Assembly: GCF_013177455.1 (NCBI RefSeq)
Contig: NZ_CP053660.1
Coordinates: 4,327,339-4,391,338, forward strand
Reading direction: 5' to 3'
DNA length: 64,000 nucleotides
Source: Nocardioides marmotae
GTDB lineage: Bacteria; Actinomycetota; Actinomycetes; Propionibacteriales; Nocardioidaceae
The translations under genes were made by a program, and so were the position numbers. Positions 53,163 to 61,349 of this stretch are shown here, piece by piece. The notes under the pieces were generated by a model. It was not told where the DNA came from, did not search any database, and saw only the letters and a program-made list of their open reading frames with translations. The first letter of the stretch is position 1, and each line of letters begins with the position of its first letter.

Positions 53163-53953
53163 GCCCGTCGCTCACCGGACGCGACCCGGCACCGGACCCC
53201 CGCGAGGAGGAGGTGCGCCGCCGCCTCACCGACGCCCGGCACGTCGAGCCGGTGCCCGTCGACGTCGCCGCGCGGCTCGACCGGGTGCTCGCGCAGCTCG
53301 CCGAGGGCACGGACGTGCCCTCCTCGGTCACCGAGCTCGAGCGGCGTCGCCGCCGCCGCGCCGCCGGCCTGCTCGCCGCGGCCGCCGTCGTGACGGTCGC
53401 CGGCCTCGGGCTCGCACAGGTCGTGCCCGGCTCGAGCGGCACCGACGCCAGCACCGCCGCGGACACCAGCGCCGGGCGCGACGAGCCGGCGTCCGCGTCG
53501 AGCGCAGAGGACGAGCGCGCCCCCTCCCCGCAGGGCAGCACCGACGGCGGGGCGGACGCGGACGACGGCACCTCCCTGACCACGGACTCCCTGCAGGCCT
53601 TCGCGGCCGACCGTGCGCCCGTACGCGTGCGCGCCGACCACTTCGCCACCGACGCGCTGCGCGCCCGCCAGGTCGTCGACGATGCCGGGGAGCGCCGCTC
53701 GTCCGGCGAGCTGGCGGCCCGCGACCGCCGCTCCGGGGGCGCCGGGTCGAAGGCGGGCGGGTCCCAGGCGGGCGGCCGGCTCTTCGAGTGCACCCCGGCC
53801 GACTGGGGCCCCGGCGTCGCCGTCCCGGTGCGCTACGACGGCGAGCCGCACGTGCTGGTCTTCCGCGCGCCCGCCGGCGACAGCCAGGTCGCGGACCTGC
53901 TCCAGTGCGGCACCGGCGTGATCCTGCGCTCGACCACGCTCCCCGCGGGCTGA
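53159..53953 (+). CDS. Anti-sigma-M factor
   Basis: A 264-residue single-pass membrane protein. A short cytoplasmic region (1-66) ends in a run of six arginines just before the transmembrane helix (68-90); an acidic/Ser/Thr-rich and then basic extracellular part follows, with a cysteine pair (FECTP and LQCGTG) in the last domain. It overlaps sigM, which is the normal arrangement for the cognate anti-sigma factor. No zinc-binding HxxxCxxC motif is present in the cytoplasmic part. Confidence 0.85.
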   Translation: MSPSLTGRDPAPDPREEEVRRRLTDARHVEPVPVDVAARLDRVLAQLAEGTDVPSSVTELERRRRRRAAGLLAAAAVVTVAGLGLAQVVPGSSGTDASTAADTSAGRDEPASASSAEDERAPSPQGSTDGGADADDGTSLTTDSLQAFAADRAPVRVRADHFATDALRARQVVDDAGERRSSGELAARDRRSGGAGSKAGGSQAGGRLFECTPADWGPGVAVPVRYDGEPHVLVFRAPAGDSQVADLLQCGTGVILRSTTLPAG

Positions 53954-53958
53954 GCCGC

Positions 53959-53984
53959 GGAACATTCCTCACCTACGATCGGTT
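53959..53984 (+). promoter_or_regulatory. Possible SigH/SigR-type promoter of trxB
   Basis: GGAAC at 53959-53963 and GTT at 53982-53984 are 18 bases apart, matching the GGAAY-N17/19-GTT pattern of the oxidative-stress sigma factors SigH (Mycobacterium) and SigR (Streptomyces), whose known targets include trxB-trxA. TACGAT (53974-53979) inside it is a possible housekeeping -10. The pattern match is seen; use is inferred. Confidence 0.5.
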
Positions 53985-54049
53985 GGACCCCATGCACGAC
54001 CGGCGGGCTCGCCGCCGGTAGCCACCGCACCGAGGAGACGTCGACGTCC

Positions 54050-55066
54050 ATGCCCGACACCGCACCCCGTCAGGTCATCATCATCGGCTCCGGGCCGTCC
54101 GGGTACACCGCGGCGGTCTACGCCGCGCGTGCCAACCTCCAGCCCCTCGTGTTCGAGGGTTCGGTGACCGCCGGCGGCGCGCTGATGAACACCACCGAGG
54201 TCGAGAACTTCCCCGGTTTCCGTGACGGCATCATGGGCCCGGCGCTCATGGACGAGATGCGCGCCCAGGCCGAGCGGTTCGGCGCCGAGCTGGTCCCCGA
54301 CGACGTCGTCGAGGTCGACCTCACCGGCGACGTGAAGGTCGTCAAGACCGCCACCGGCACCCACACCGCCCGCGCGGTCATCCTGGCAACGGGGTCGGGC
54401 TACCGGAAGCTCGGCCTGCCCCGCGAGGACGCCCTCTCGGGCCGCGGCGTGTCCTGGTGCGCCACCTGCGACGGCTTCTTCTTCCGCGAGCAGCACATCG
54501 CCGTGGTCGGCGGCGGCGACTCCGCCATCGAGGAGGCGACGTTCCTGACCCGCTTCGGCTCGAAGGTCTCCCTCATCGTGCGCCGCGACGAGCTGCGCGC
54601 CTCCAAGATCATGCAGGACCGCGCCTTCGCCGATCCCAAGCTCGAGATCGAGTGGAACACCGTCGTGGAGGAGATCCACGGCGAGGACCGGCTCGAGGGC
54701 CTCACCCTCAAGGACACCGTCACCGGGGAGACCCGGCGGATGGACGCGACCGGCCTGTTCATCGCCATCGGCCACGACCCGCGCTCGGAGCTGCTGCGCG
54801 GCCAGGTCGACCTCGATCCCAACGGGTACGTCGTCGTCGAGCACCCCTCGACCGGCACCAACCTCCCGGGCGTCTTCGCCGCGGGCGACCTGGTCGACCA
54901 CCACTACCGGCAGGCGATCACCGCTGCCGGCACCGGCTGCGCCGCCGCGCTGGACGCCGAGCGCTTCCTCGCCGCCCTCGACACGGTCTCCGAGACCCCC
55001 GCCGACGCGCAGGCGCGCGTCGACGCCGAGGTCGCCGCCGAGACCGTGCAGACCGCCGGCGCCTGA
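54050..55066 (+). CDS. trxB: Thioredoxin reductase
   Basis: A 338-residue FAD/NADPH enzyme. The FAD motif GSGPSG is at 13-18, the redox centre CATC at 137-140, the NADPH motif GGGDSA near 154-159, and GVFAAGDLVDHHYRQAITAAGTG completes the FAD site. It reduces thioredoxin encoded 149 bases downstream. A Thr/Glu/Ala-rich tail adds about 20 residues beyond the core. The ATG is preceded by GAGGAGACG. Confidence 0.95.
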   Translation: MPDTAPRQVIIIGSGPSGYTAAVYAARANLQPLVFEGSVTAGGALMNTTEVENFPGFRDGIMGPALMDEMRAQAERFGAELVPDDVVEVDLTGDVKVVKTATGTHTARAVILATGSGYRKLGLPREDALSGRGVSWCATCDGFFFREQHIAVVGGGDSAIEEATFLTRFGSKVSLIVRRDELRASKIMQDRAFADPKLEIEWNTVVEEIHGEDRLEGLTLKDTVTGETRRMDATGLFIAIGHDPRSELLRGQVDLDPNGYVVVEHPSTGTNLPGVFAAGDLVDHHYRQAITAAGTGCAAALDAERFLAALDTVSETPADAQARVDAEVAAETVQTAGA

Positions 55067-55215
55067 CCCGCTCCCCCACGGCCCGGCCGGGGGAACAACC
55101 GCCCCCGACGGGGTGTTCACCGAGCGCAGACCCCGCAGCACCTAGCGGCACCCAGCAGCACCGCACCGCAGCACGACCCCCGCATGACTCCGCACTCCAG
55201 GGAAGGAACCCTCAC

Positions 55216-55545
55216 GTGGGCAACATCGCAGCCGTGACCGACGCCGAGTTCGAGGCGCAGGTCCTCAAGTCCGACAAGCCCGTCCTCGTGGACTTCTGGG
55301 CGGAGTGGTGCGGCCCGTGCCGCCAGGTCGCCCCGATCCTCGACGAGATCGCCGGCTCGCACGGCGACAAGATCACCTTCTTGAAGATGAACGTCGACGA
55401 GAACCCGGTCACCCCGTCGTCCTACCGGGTCACCGGCATCCCGACGATCAACGTCTACCAGGGCGGCGAGGTCGTCAAGACGATCGTCGGCGCCCGCCCG
55501 AAGGCGACGCTGCTCAACGAGCTCTCGGAGTTCATCAGCGCCTGA
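55216..55545 (+). CDS. trxA: Thioredoxin
   Basis: A 109-residue protein with active site WCGPC (31-35) and the cis-proline turn GIPT near 78. It is normal in length. GTG start, preceded by GGAAGGAACC. It reduces protein disulfides with electrons from TrxB. The 149-base gap before it contains GCAGCACC-type short repeats but no terminator, so trxB and trxA may share a message. Its last 11 bases overlap the convergent acetyltransferase. Confidence 0.96.
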   Translation: MGNIAAVTDAEFEAQVLKSDKPVLVDFWAEWCGPCRQVAPILDEIAGSHGDKITFLKMNVDENPVTPSSYRVTGIPTINVYQGGEVVKTIVGARPKATLLNELSEFISA

Positions 55546-56206
55546 CCGGCCCGGTCCTCGCGGCCCTCGACACCGTCCCTCGGGACGAGGTCGGGGGCCG
55601 TACCGCTTTCGGGGCCGGGCGGACCGCGCCGAGCAGCCGCTCCAAGGCCGCCTCGACCTCGTCCTTCCAGGTCAGCGCCGAGCGCAGCTCCATCCGCATG
55701 CGCGGGTTGGTCAGGTGGCTGCGCTGGGTCCCGAAGCCCACGGCGGAGAGGAACCCCGTCGGCACCAGGCACGGCGCGACCGCGTGCGGCAGGGTCGTCC
55801 CGAACGCCTCGACCGCGCGGATGCCGCCGCGGAGCACCAGGTCGCGGGCCATGCCCTGGACGAGCATCCGGCCCAGCCCGCCGCCGGTGTGGCGCGGGTC
55901 GACGTGCAGCGACGTCAGCAGCACCGCGTCGGCGCTGACCGGGGCCGTGGGGATGCCGGCCGCCCCGGGCGCGTAGGCGGGCGGCACGTAGAGGACGTGG
56001 CCGACGGGCTCGCCGTCGACGAGGACCACCTGGCCGCAGGAGCCCCACTCGCGCAGCACCTCCGAGAGCCAGGCGCGCTTCTCGGCCGGCGCGTCGTCGA
56101 CCCGGCGTCGGGTGACCGGGTCCAGCTCCCAGAACAGGCAGTCCCGGCACGGACCGGGCAGCGCCTCGAGGTGGTCGAGGGTGAGCCGGACGACCTTGCG
56201 TGACAC
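55535..56206 (-). CDS. GNAT family N-acetyltransferase
   Basis: A 223-residue acetyltransferase. The acetyl-CoA loop reads HVDPRHTGGGLGRMLVQGM, preceded by the strand VLLTSLHV. A DCLFWELDPVTRRR stretch near the start with CxxC-like spacing (PCRDC) is unusual. GTG at 56206 is chosen because AGGAGG lies 8 bases upstream; an ATG at 56230 has none. As I recall, a GNAT gene also follows the trx genes in Streptomyces. Mycobacterium has cwlM at this point instead. The 3' end overlaps trxA by 11 bases. Confidence 0.82.
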   Translation of the reverse strand: MSRKVVRLTLDHLEALPGPCRDCLFWELDPVTRRRVDDAPAEKRAWLSEVLREWGSCGQVVLVDGEPVGHVLYVPPAYAPGAAGIPTAPVSADAVLLTSLHVDPRHTGGGLGRMLVQGMARDLVLRGGIRAVEAFGTTLPHAVAPCLVPTGFLSAVGFGTQRSHLTNPRMRMELRSALTWKDEVEAALERLLGAVRPAPKAVRPPTSSRGTVSRAARTGPVRR

Positions 56207-56260
56207 GGGGGGCACCTCCTGGTCGACCATGCTAGGCACGTGCCTGCCAGGATGGGCGCC

Positions 56261-57475
56261 GTGCGCCAGATCCGCCAGAGCCGCAAGCTCCGCAACGTCC
56301 GCTACGACGTCCGTGGTCCGATCCTGGTCGAGGCCCAGCGCCTCGAGAGCGAGGGCCACCGGATCCTCAAGCTGAACATCGGCAACACCGCGCCGTTCGG
56401 CTTCGAGGCGCCCGAGGCGATCATCGCCGACATGGTGCACCACCTCCCCGACTCCCAGGGGTACGCCGACTCCCGCGGCATCTACGAGGCCCGCACGGCG
56501 GTGATGAACTACTACCAGTCCCGCGGTCTGCGCGACGTCCGCGTCGACGACGTCTTCATCGGCAACGGCGTCTCCGAGCTCATCTCGATGGTGCTCCAGG
56601 CCTTCGTCGACGACGGCAACGAGATCCTCGTCCCCGCCCCGGACTACCCCCTGTGGACCGGCGCGGTCACCCTGGCCGGCGGGACCGCGGTGCACTACCG
56701 CTGCGACGAGGACGACGACTGGAACCCCGACCTCGCCGACATCGAGGCCAAGATCACCGAGAACACCCACGCCCTGGTGATCATCAACCCCAACAACCCC
56801 ACCGGCGCCGTCTACAGCGAGGAGACGGTCAAGGGGCTCATCGACATCGCGCGTCGCCACGACCTCGTGGTGATGGCCGACGAGATCTACGAGAAGATCC
56901 TCTTCGAGGACGCCGTCCACCACCACGCGGCGACGTACGCCGGCAGCGACGTGCTCTGCCTGACCTTCAGCGGTCTCTCCAAGGCCTACCGCGTCTGCGG
57001 CTACCGCGCCGGCTGGGTGATGATCTCGGGCCCCAAGGAGCTCGCCACCGACTTCATCGAGGGCCTGACGCTCATCGCCAACATGCGCATGTGCGCGAAC
57101 GTGCCGGCGCAGCACGCGATCCAGACCGCGCTCGGCGGCTACCAGTCGGTCGAGGAGCTGATCGGCCCCGGTGGCCGCTACTACGAGCAGGCGATGCTCG
57201 CCCACCGCCTCCTCAACGAGATCCCCGGGGTCTCCAGCGTCAAGCCCCGCGGCGCGCTGTACTGCTTCCCGCGGCTGGACCCCGAGGTCTACCCGATCGC
57301 CGACGACGAGGAGTTCGTCATCGAGCTGCTGCGCGCCAAGAAGCTCCTGGTCACCCACGGCACCGGGTTCAACTGGCCCGACCCCGACCACTTCCGGCTC
57401 GTCACCCTGCCCGCGGTGGACGTGCTGGAGGAGGCGATCGGCCGGATCGCCGACTTCCTCGCCCTGCGCCGCTGA
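56261..57475 (+). CDS. AlaA-type PLP aminotransferase
   Basis: A 404-residue class I aminotransferase. The PLP lysine is Lys241 in SGLSKAYRVCGYRAGW, with the asparagine in INPNNPTG near 176 and the Asp in MADEIYE near 206. The sequence RQIRQSRKLRNVRYDVRGP is the usual start of AlaA-type glutamate-pyruvate aminotransferases. GTG at 56261 has AGGA 8 bases upstream, better than ATG at 56252 or GTG at 56240. It makes alanine from pyruvate and glutamate; the substrate is by family only. Divergent from the acetyltransferase. Confidence 0.88.
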   Translation: MRQIRQSRKLRNVRYDVRGPILVEAQRLESEGHRILKLNIGNTAPFGFEAPEAIIADMVHHLPDSQGYADSRGIYEARTAVMNYYQSRGLRDVRVDDVFIGNGVSELISMVLQAFVDDGNEILVPAPDYPLWTGAVTLAGGTAVHYRCDEDDDWNPDLADIEAKITENTHALVIINPNNPTGAVYSEETVKGLIDIARRHDLVVMADEIYEKILFEDAVHHHAATYAGSDVLCLTFSGLSKAYRVCGYRAGWVMISGPKELATDFIEGLTLIANMRMCANVPAQHAIQTALGGYQSVEELIGPGGRYYEQAMLAHRLLNEIPGVSSVKPRGALYCFPRLDPEVYPIADDEEFVIELLRAKKLLVTHGTGFNWPDPDHFRLVTLPAVDVLEEAIGRIADFLALRR

Positions 57476-57519
57476 CGACCCCTGCGCGGACGCCGCCGCG
57501 CGGGTCCTACGCTCACCGC

Positions 57520-58284
57520 ATGCGCGACATCAGCTACCCCCCGATCATCTGGACGGCCAAGACCGCGTTCCGCCTCCTCGGACAGCACTTCCAGATGAGC
57601 GGCACCGAGCACGTCCCGCGTGAGGGCGGCGTGCTGCTGGCCTTCAACCACATCGGCTACCTGGACTTCATCTACGGCGGCCTCGCGGCGAACCCATCGG
57701 GCCGCCTGGTGCGCTTCATGGCCAAGAAGGAGGTCTTCGACCACGCCGTCGGCGGACCGGTGATGCGCTCCATGCGCCACATCCCGGTCGACCGCGGCGA
57801 GGGCCTGGCCTCCTTCCACGCCGCCGTGGAGGACCTGCGCGGCGGTGAGGCCGTCGGGATCTTCCCCGAGGCGACGATCTCCCGGTCCTTCGAGATCAAG
57901 GAGCTCAAGACCGGTGCGGTGCGCATCGCCGCGGCCGCCGGCGTCCCCCTCCTCCCCGTGACCCTCTGGGGCACGCAGCGGATCTTCACCAAGGACCACC
58001 CCCGGGACTTCTCCCGCGGCACCACCATCGGCATCCGGGTCGGGGAGCCGCTCCACCCGACCGGCGTGGACCCGGTCGCGGAGACCGCCGAGCTGCGAGC
58101 GGCCCTGACGAGCCTGCTCGACGAGACCATCGCCGCCTACCCGGCCGAGGAGCAGGCTCCGGGCTCCTGGTGGCTGCCCGCGCGTCTCGGCGGCTCCGCC
58201 CCGACGCCCGAGGAGGCCGAGCGCCTCGACGCCGAGGAGAAGCGGGACCGCGCCGCACGCCGCGCGGCCAAGCGCCAGGGCTGA
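57520..58284 (+). CDS. PlsC-like 1-acylglycerol-3-phosphate acyltransferase
   Basis: A 254-residue acyltransferase with NHIGYLD (His44 and Asp49, the HX4D motif) and IFPEATISRS for glycerophosphate binding. It should acylate lysophosphatidic acid or a related polar lipid. A Glu/Arg-rich tail (215-254) is an extension. TACGCT at 57508-57513, six bases before the ATG, suggests a leaderless transcript. A strong hairpin follows. Confidence 0.87.
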   Translation: MRDISYPPIIWTAKTAFRLLGQHFQMSGTEHVPREGGVLLAFNHIGYLDFIYGGLAANPSGRLVRFMAKKEVFDHAVGGPVMRSMRHIPVDRGEGLASFHAAVEDLRGGEAVGIFPEATISRSFEIKELKTGAVRIAAAAGVPLLPVTLWGTQRIFTKDHPRDFSRGTTIGIRVGEPLHPTGVDPVAETAELRAALTSLLDETIAAYPAEEQAPGSWWLPARLGGSAPTPEEAERLDAEEKRDRAARRAAKRQG

Positions 58285-58299
58285 GCCTCCGGCTCGCTC

Positions 58300-58337
58300 C
58301 CCCGGGTGCGTGGTGGCGCTCAGCCGCGCACCCGGGG
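58300..58337 (+). terminator. Hairpin after plsC
   Basis: CCCCGGGTGCG (58300-58310) pairs exactly with 58327-58337 (CGCACCCGGGG), 11 bases, with a 16-base loop that can pair further (GGC/GCC). No T-run follows. It lies between the plsC stop and the convergent parB gene. Confidence 0.55.
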
Positions 58338-58390
58338 CCCCGGCACACCCTCGCGGCGCCGATCGCGACGTGGATTCAGCGCTGAAGCGA

Positions 58391-58402
58391 TTTGTCGACA
58401 AA
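58391..58402. repeat. TTTGTCGACAAA palindrome
   Basis: The 12-base perfect palindrome, extended as TTTGTCGACAAAGCG, occurs here 12 bases beyond the parB stop and again at 27276-27290 upstream of dnaB. I found no third copy. It is AT-rich for this DNA. Confidence 0.5.
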
Positions 58403-58413
58403 GCGACAAGTCG

Positions 58414-59466
58414 TTAGATCACCCGGTCGTTGCGGTTCCGGGGGTCCATGATGTCGGCGATCCGGCGGAGATCCTCGACGGAGGCGAACTCCACGGTGAT
58501 CTTGCCCTTGGTCCGTCCCACGTCGATCTTGACCCGCGTCTCCAGGCGGTCCGCCAGCCGGTCCACCAGGTCGTCCACGTCGGCGGTGGTCGCCCGCGAG
58601 GCGCGAGCAGGCCGCTTGGCCGAGCCCGTCTCGCCGACGGCGACGATCTCCTCCAGGCCGCGAACGCTGATGCCCTCCGCGACGACGCGCTGGGCGAGCC
58701 GGTCCTGGAGGCCGGCGTCGTCCACGGCGAGCAGGGAGCGGGCGTGCCCCGCGGAGAGCACGCCGGCGGCGACCCGCCGCTGGACCGCAGGGCTCAGCTT
58801 CAGCAGCCGCAGGGTGTTGCTGATCTGCGGACGAGAACGCCCGATGCGCTGGGCGAGCTCCTCGTGGGTGCAGCCGAAGTCCTCCAGGAGCTGCGCGTAG
58901 GCCGCGGCCTCCTCGAGCGGGTTCAGGTCGGAGCGGTGCAGGTTCTCCAGGAGCGCGTCCCGGAGCAGGTCCGTGTCGTCGGTCTCCCGCACGATCGCGG
59001 GGATCCGCTCGAGACCGGCCTCCCGTGAGGCCCGCCAGCGGCGCTCGCCCATGACCAGCTCGTAGGCCTCCGGGCCCGTGCGCCGCACGACGACCGGCTG
59101 GAGCAGCCCGACCTCGCGGATCGAGTGCACGAGCTCGGCCATCGCGTCCTCGTCGAAGACCTGGCGCGGCTGGGCGCGGTTGGGCACGACCTGCCCGACC
59201 GGGATCTCGGCGAAGTACGCCCCGGCGACCGGCGCCAGTGGCTCGCCGTCCACCGACGGCGCGACGCTCACGGCCCCGGACGCTCCTGCGTCACCAGCGC
59301 GCGCGGCGCCGGCCCGGGCGGCACCGGAGGCGCCGGCGCCGTCCGTGCTGTCCTGCGTGGCGTCCTCCGTGGTGCTGTCCGCGGGATCCGCAGGCGGCGG
59401 GCCGGTGGGGATCAGCGAGCCGAGGCCGCGGCCGAGGCCGCGCCGGGCGGCCGGCTTGGCGGTCAT
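58414..59466 (-). CDS. parB: Chromosome partitioning protein ParB
   Basis: A 350-residue CTP-dependent clamp protein. GRGLGSLIP at the N-terminus, the nuclease-like domain with VRRTGPEAYELVMGERRWRAS, the CTP-binding NPLEEAAAY near 170, and the HTH DFGCTHEELAQRIGRSRPQISNTL that binds parS are all present, plus the C-terminal dimerisation part. A 70-residue Ala/Gly/Ser linker (about 20-70) is longer than usual. ATG overlaps parA (ATGA). It loads on the parS sites in parA and rsmG. Confidence 0.95.
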   Translation of the reverse strand: MTAKPAARRGLGRGLGSLIPTGPPPADPADSTTEDATQDSTDGAGASGAARAGAARAGDAGASGAVSVAPSVDGEPLAPVAGAYFAEIPVGQVVPNRAQPRQVFDEDAMAELVHSIREVGLLQPVVVRRTGPEAYELVMGERRWRASREAGLERIPAIVRETDDTDLLRDALLENLHRSDLNPLEEAAAYAQLLEDFGCTHEELAQRIGRSRPQISNTLRLLKLSPAVQRRVAAGVLSAGHARSLLAVDDAGLQDRLAQRVVAEGISVRGLEEIVAVGETGSAKRPARASRATTADVDDLVDRLADRLETRVKIDVGRTKGKITVEFASVEDLRRIADIMDPRNRNDRVI

Positions 59467-60470
59467 GCCGACGCCCCGGTGGTGGCGCGGCCCTTGGTCG
59501 CGATCTCCCGTGCGGCCTCGAGGTAGCTCAGGGCCCCGGGGGAGCCGGGGTCGTAGGTCATCACCGTCTGTCCGTAGGACGGCGCCTCGGAGACCCGCAC
59601 CGAGCGGGGGATCGCGGTGCGCAGCACCTGCGGACCGAAGTGCTCCCGGACCTCCTCCGCGACGCCGGCGGCGAGCCGGGTGCGGGCGTCGTACATCGTG
59701 ATCAGGATCGTGGACACGTCCAGGCCCGGGTTGAGGTGCGCCTTGACCATCTCGACGGTCTCGAGCAACTGGCCCAGGCCCTCCAGCGCGTAGTACTCCG
59801 CCTGGATCGGGATGAGCATCTCGTCGCCGGCGACCAGCGCGTTCAGCGTGAGCAGGCCCAGGGAGGGCGGGCAGTCCACGATCACGTAGTCGAACCGGTC
59901 CTCACCGATGTCCTCAGCGCTCCCGACCAGGGGATGACCCGTGATCGCCTTCTTCAGGCGGTTCTCCCGGGCGACCACGCTGACCAGCTCGATCTCCGCG
60001 CCCGCCAGGTCGATCGTCGCGGGCACGACGAACAGGTTCGGCAGGTCCTCGCTCACGGCGACGACCTCCTCGAGGGGGACGCCGTCGACGAGCGCGTCGT
60101 ACGTCGACGGGGTGCCGCGGCGGTGCTCGATGCCGAGCGCGGTCGAGGCGTTGCCCTGGGGGTCGAGGTCGATGACCAGCACCCGCTGGCCGAGCTGCGC
60201 CAGCGCAGCGGCGACGTTCACCGTCGAGGTGGTCTTGCCGACGCCGCCCTTCTGGTTGGCGACCACGAAGATGCGGGTGGCCGCGGGGCGGGGGACCGCC
60301 GGCCGGCCCTGAGCACCCTGTCGAGCCAGGATGCTGTGCTGGGCGGCCTTGGCAAGCGGCGTCTGGTCGTCCTCGAAGCCCGTGGAGTACGACGCGAGGT
60401 CCGCCGCCGTCCGCACGGTGAAGCCACCGGTGCTGCTGGTTTCACGTGAAACATGGGGCTGGTCCGGCAC
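59463..60470 (-). CDS. parA: Chromosome partitioning ATPase ParA
   Basis: A 335-residue Walker-type ATPase, with deviant Walker A KGGVGKT at 74-80 and a signature lysine, then IDLDPQGN and YVIVDCPPSLG. It drives segregation of the origin with ParB. A 65-residue N-terminal extension precedes the ATPase and includes VSRET (7-11), encoded by a parS site. GTG start with AGGAG upstream. Confidence 0.95.
   Translation of the reverse strand: MPDQPHVSRETSSTGGFTVRTAADLASYSTGFEDDQTPLAKAAQHSILARQGAQGRPAVPRPAATRIFVVANQKGGVGKTTSTVNVAAALAQLGQRVLVIDLDPQGNASTALGIEHRRGTPSTYDALVDGVPLEEVVAVSEDLPNLFVVPATIDLAGAEIELVSVVARENRLKKAITGHPLVGSAEDIGEDRFDYVIVDCPPSLGLLTLNALVAGDEMLIPIQAEYYALEGLGQLLETVEMVKAHLNPGLDVSTILITMYDARTRLAAGVAEEVREHFGPQVLRTAIPRSVRVSEAPSYGQTVMTYDPGSPGALSYLEAAREIATKGRATTGASA
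60439..60452. promoter_or_regulatory. parS: parS site inside parA
   Basis: GTTTCACGTGAAAC is a perfect core parS. With neighbours it matches the 16-base consensus at all but one position. It lies inside the start of parA and encodes VSRET there. Confidence 0.9.
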
Positions 60471-60568
60471 TGCGGCTCCTGTGGAGAAACTAGGTGAATC
60501 TGTGGACAGTCACGCTCAGCGGGGGCTCTGGATCGGTGGATAACTCTGCGGACCGGTGATCCTGCGTG

Positions 60569-61333
60569 CTACCGCGCGGGGCGCGGCCGACCACGTCGGC
60601 GAGCCTTCGCTGACCGCGCCGCCGGCGCACCCGAGCCGCGGTTGGAGCGTGCGGCCGGGGGCCAAGATACCGCCGCCGGATCGGCCCAGGAAACTCGCAC
60701 GGCACCCGTCGTCTCCTCCAGCACACCGGTGCCCAGCTCACGGATGACCGGCTCCGCGCAGCCGAGCGCCTCCAGCACCGGACGCGCCTCGGCGATCTCC
60801 TCCACGACAGAGGACCCCTTCATCGCCACCAGCGCACCCTCGGGCGCGACCAGCGGCATGGACCACTCCAGGAGCCGGCCCAGAGGAGCGACGGCGCGGG
60901 AGGTCACCACGTCGAACCGGCGCTCACCGTGCAGGGAGTCCGCGCGGCCGCGGACGACGGTGACCGTGTCCAGGCCGAGCTCCTCGACCACCTCGGTGAG
61001 GAAGGTGGTCCGACGGAGCAGCGGCTCGACCAGGGTCACGCACAGGTCCGGTCGCGCGATGGCCAGGACGATCCCCGGGAGACCGGCGCCGGAGCCGATG
61101 TCACAGACCTCGACGCCCTCGTCGATCCACTCGCCGAGGACCGCGCAGTTCAGCACGTGTCGGTCCCAGAGCCGCGGGGCCTCGCGCGGTCCGATCAGGC
61201 CCCGCACCACGCCGTCGGTCGCGAGGAGCTCGGCGTACCGCTCGGCGAGGGGGAGGCGGTCGGAAGCGAACACCCTCCGGGCCGCAGGCGGCACGGAGGG
61301 TGTGCTGGTTTCACGTGAAACATCGTCGGTCAC
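60569..61333 (-). CDS. rsmG: 16S rRNA (guanine-N7) methyltransferase RsmG
   Basis: A 254-residue SAM-dependent methyltransferase that modifies G527 of 16S rRNA. CDIGSGAGLPGIVLAI at about 77-91 is the SAM loop, and SRAVAPL and AMKGSS are family features. The C-terminal 30 residues are basic. The N-terminus includes VSRET (5-9), encoded by a parS site. GTG start. It is one gene before parA in the origin cluster. Confidence 0.93.
   Translation of the reverse strand: MTDDVSRETSTPSVPPAARRVFASDRLPLAERYAELLATDGVVRGLIGPREAPRLWDRHVLNCAVLGEWIDEGVEVCDIGSGAGLPGIVLAIARPDLCVTLVEPLLRRTTFLTEVVEELGLDTVTVVRGRADSLHGERRFDVVTSRAVAPLGRLLEWSMPLVAPEGALVAMKGSSVVEEIAEARPVLEALGCAEPVIRELGTGVLEETTGAVRVSWADPAAVSWPPAARSNRGSGAPAARSAKARRRGRPRPAR
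61308..61321. promoter_or_regulatory. parS: parS site inside rsmG
   Basis: A second GTTTCACGTGAAAC, identical in core and with the same flanks (ctg before, at after) as the site in parA. It encodes VSRET at the start of rsmG, 869 bases from the first. Confidence 0.9.
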
Positions 61334-61349
61334 GACCGGGGACCCGACC

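Noticed and set aside
60490..60570. Small open frames between parA and rsmG
   Set aside because: No ribosome-binding site or recognisable product; this is intergenic space between genes in the same direction.
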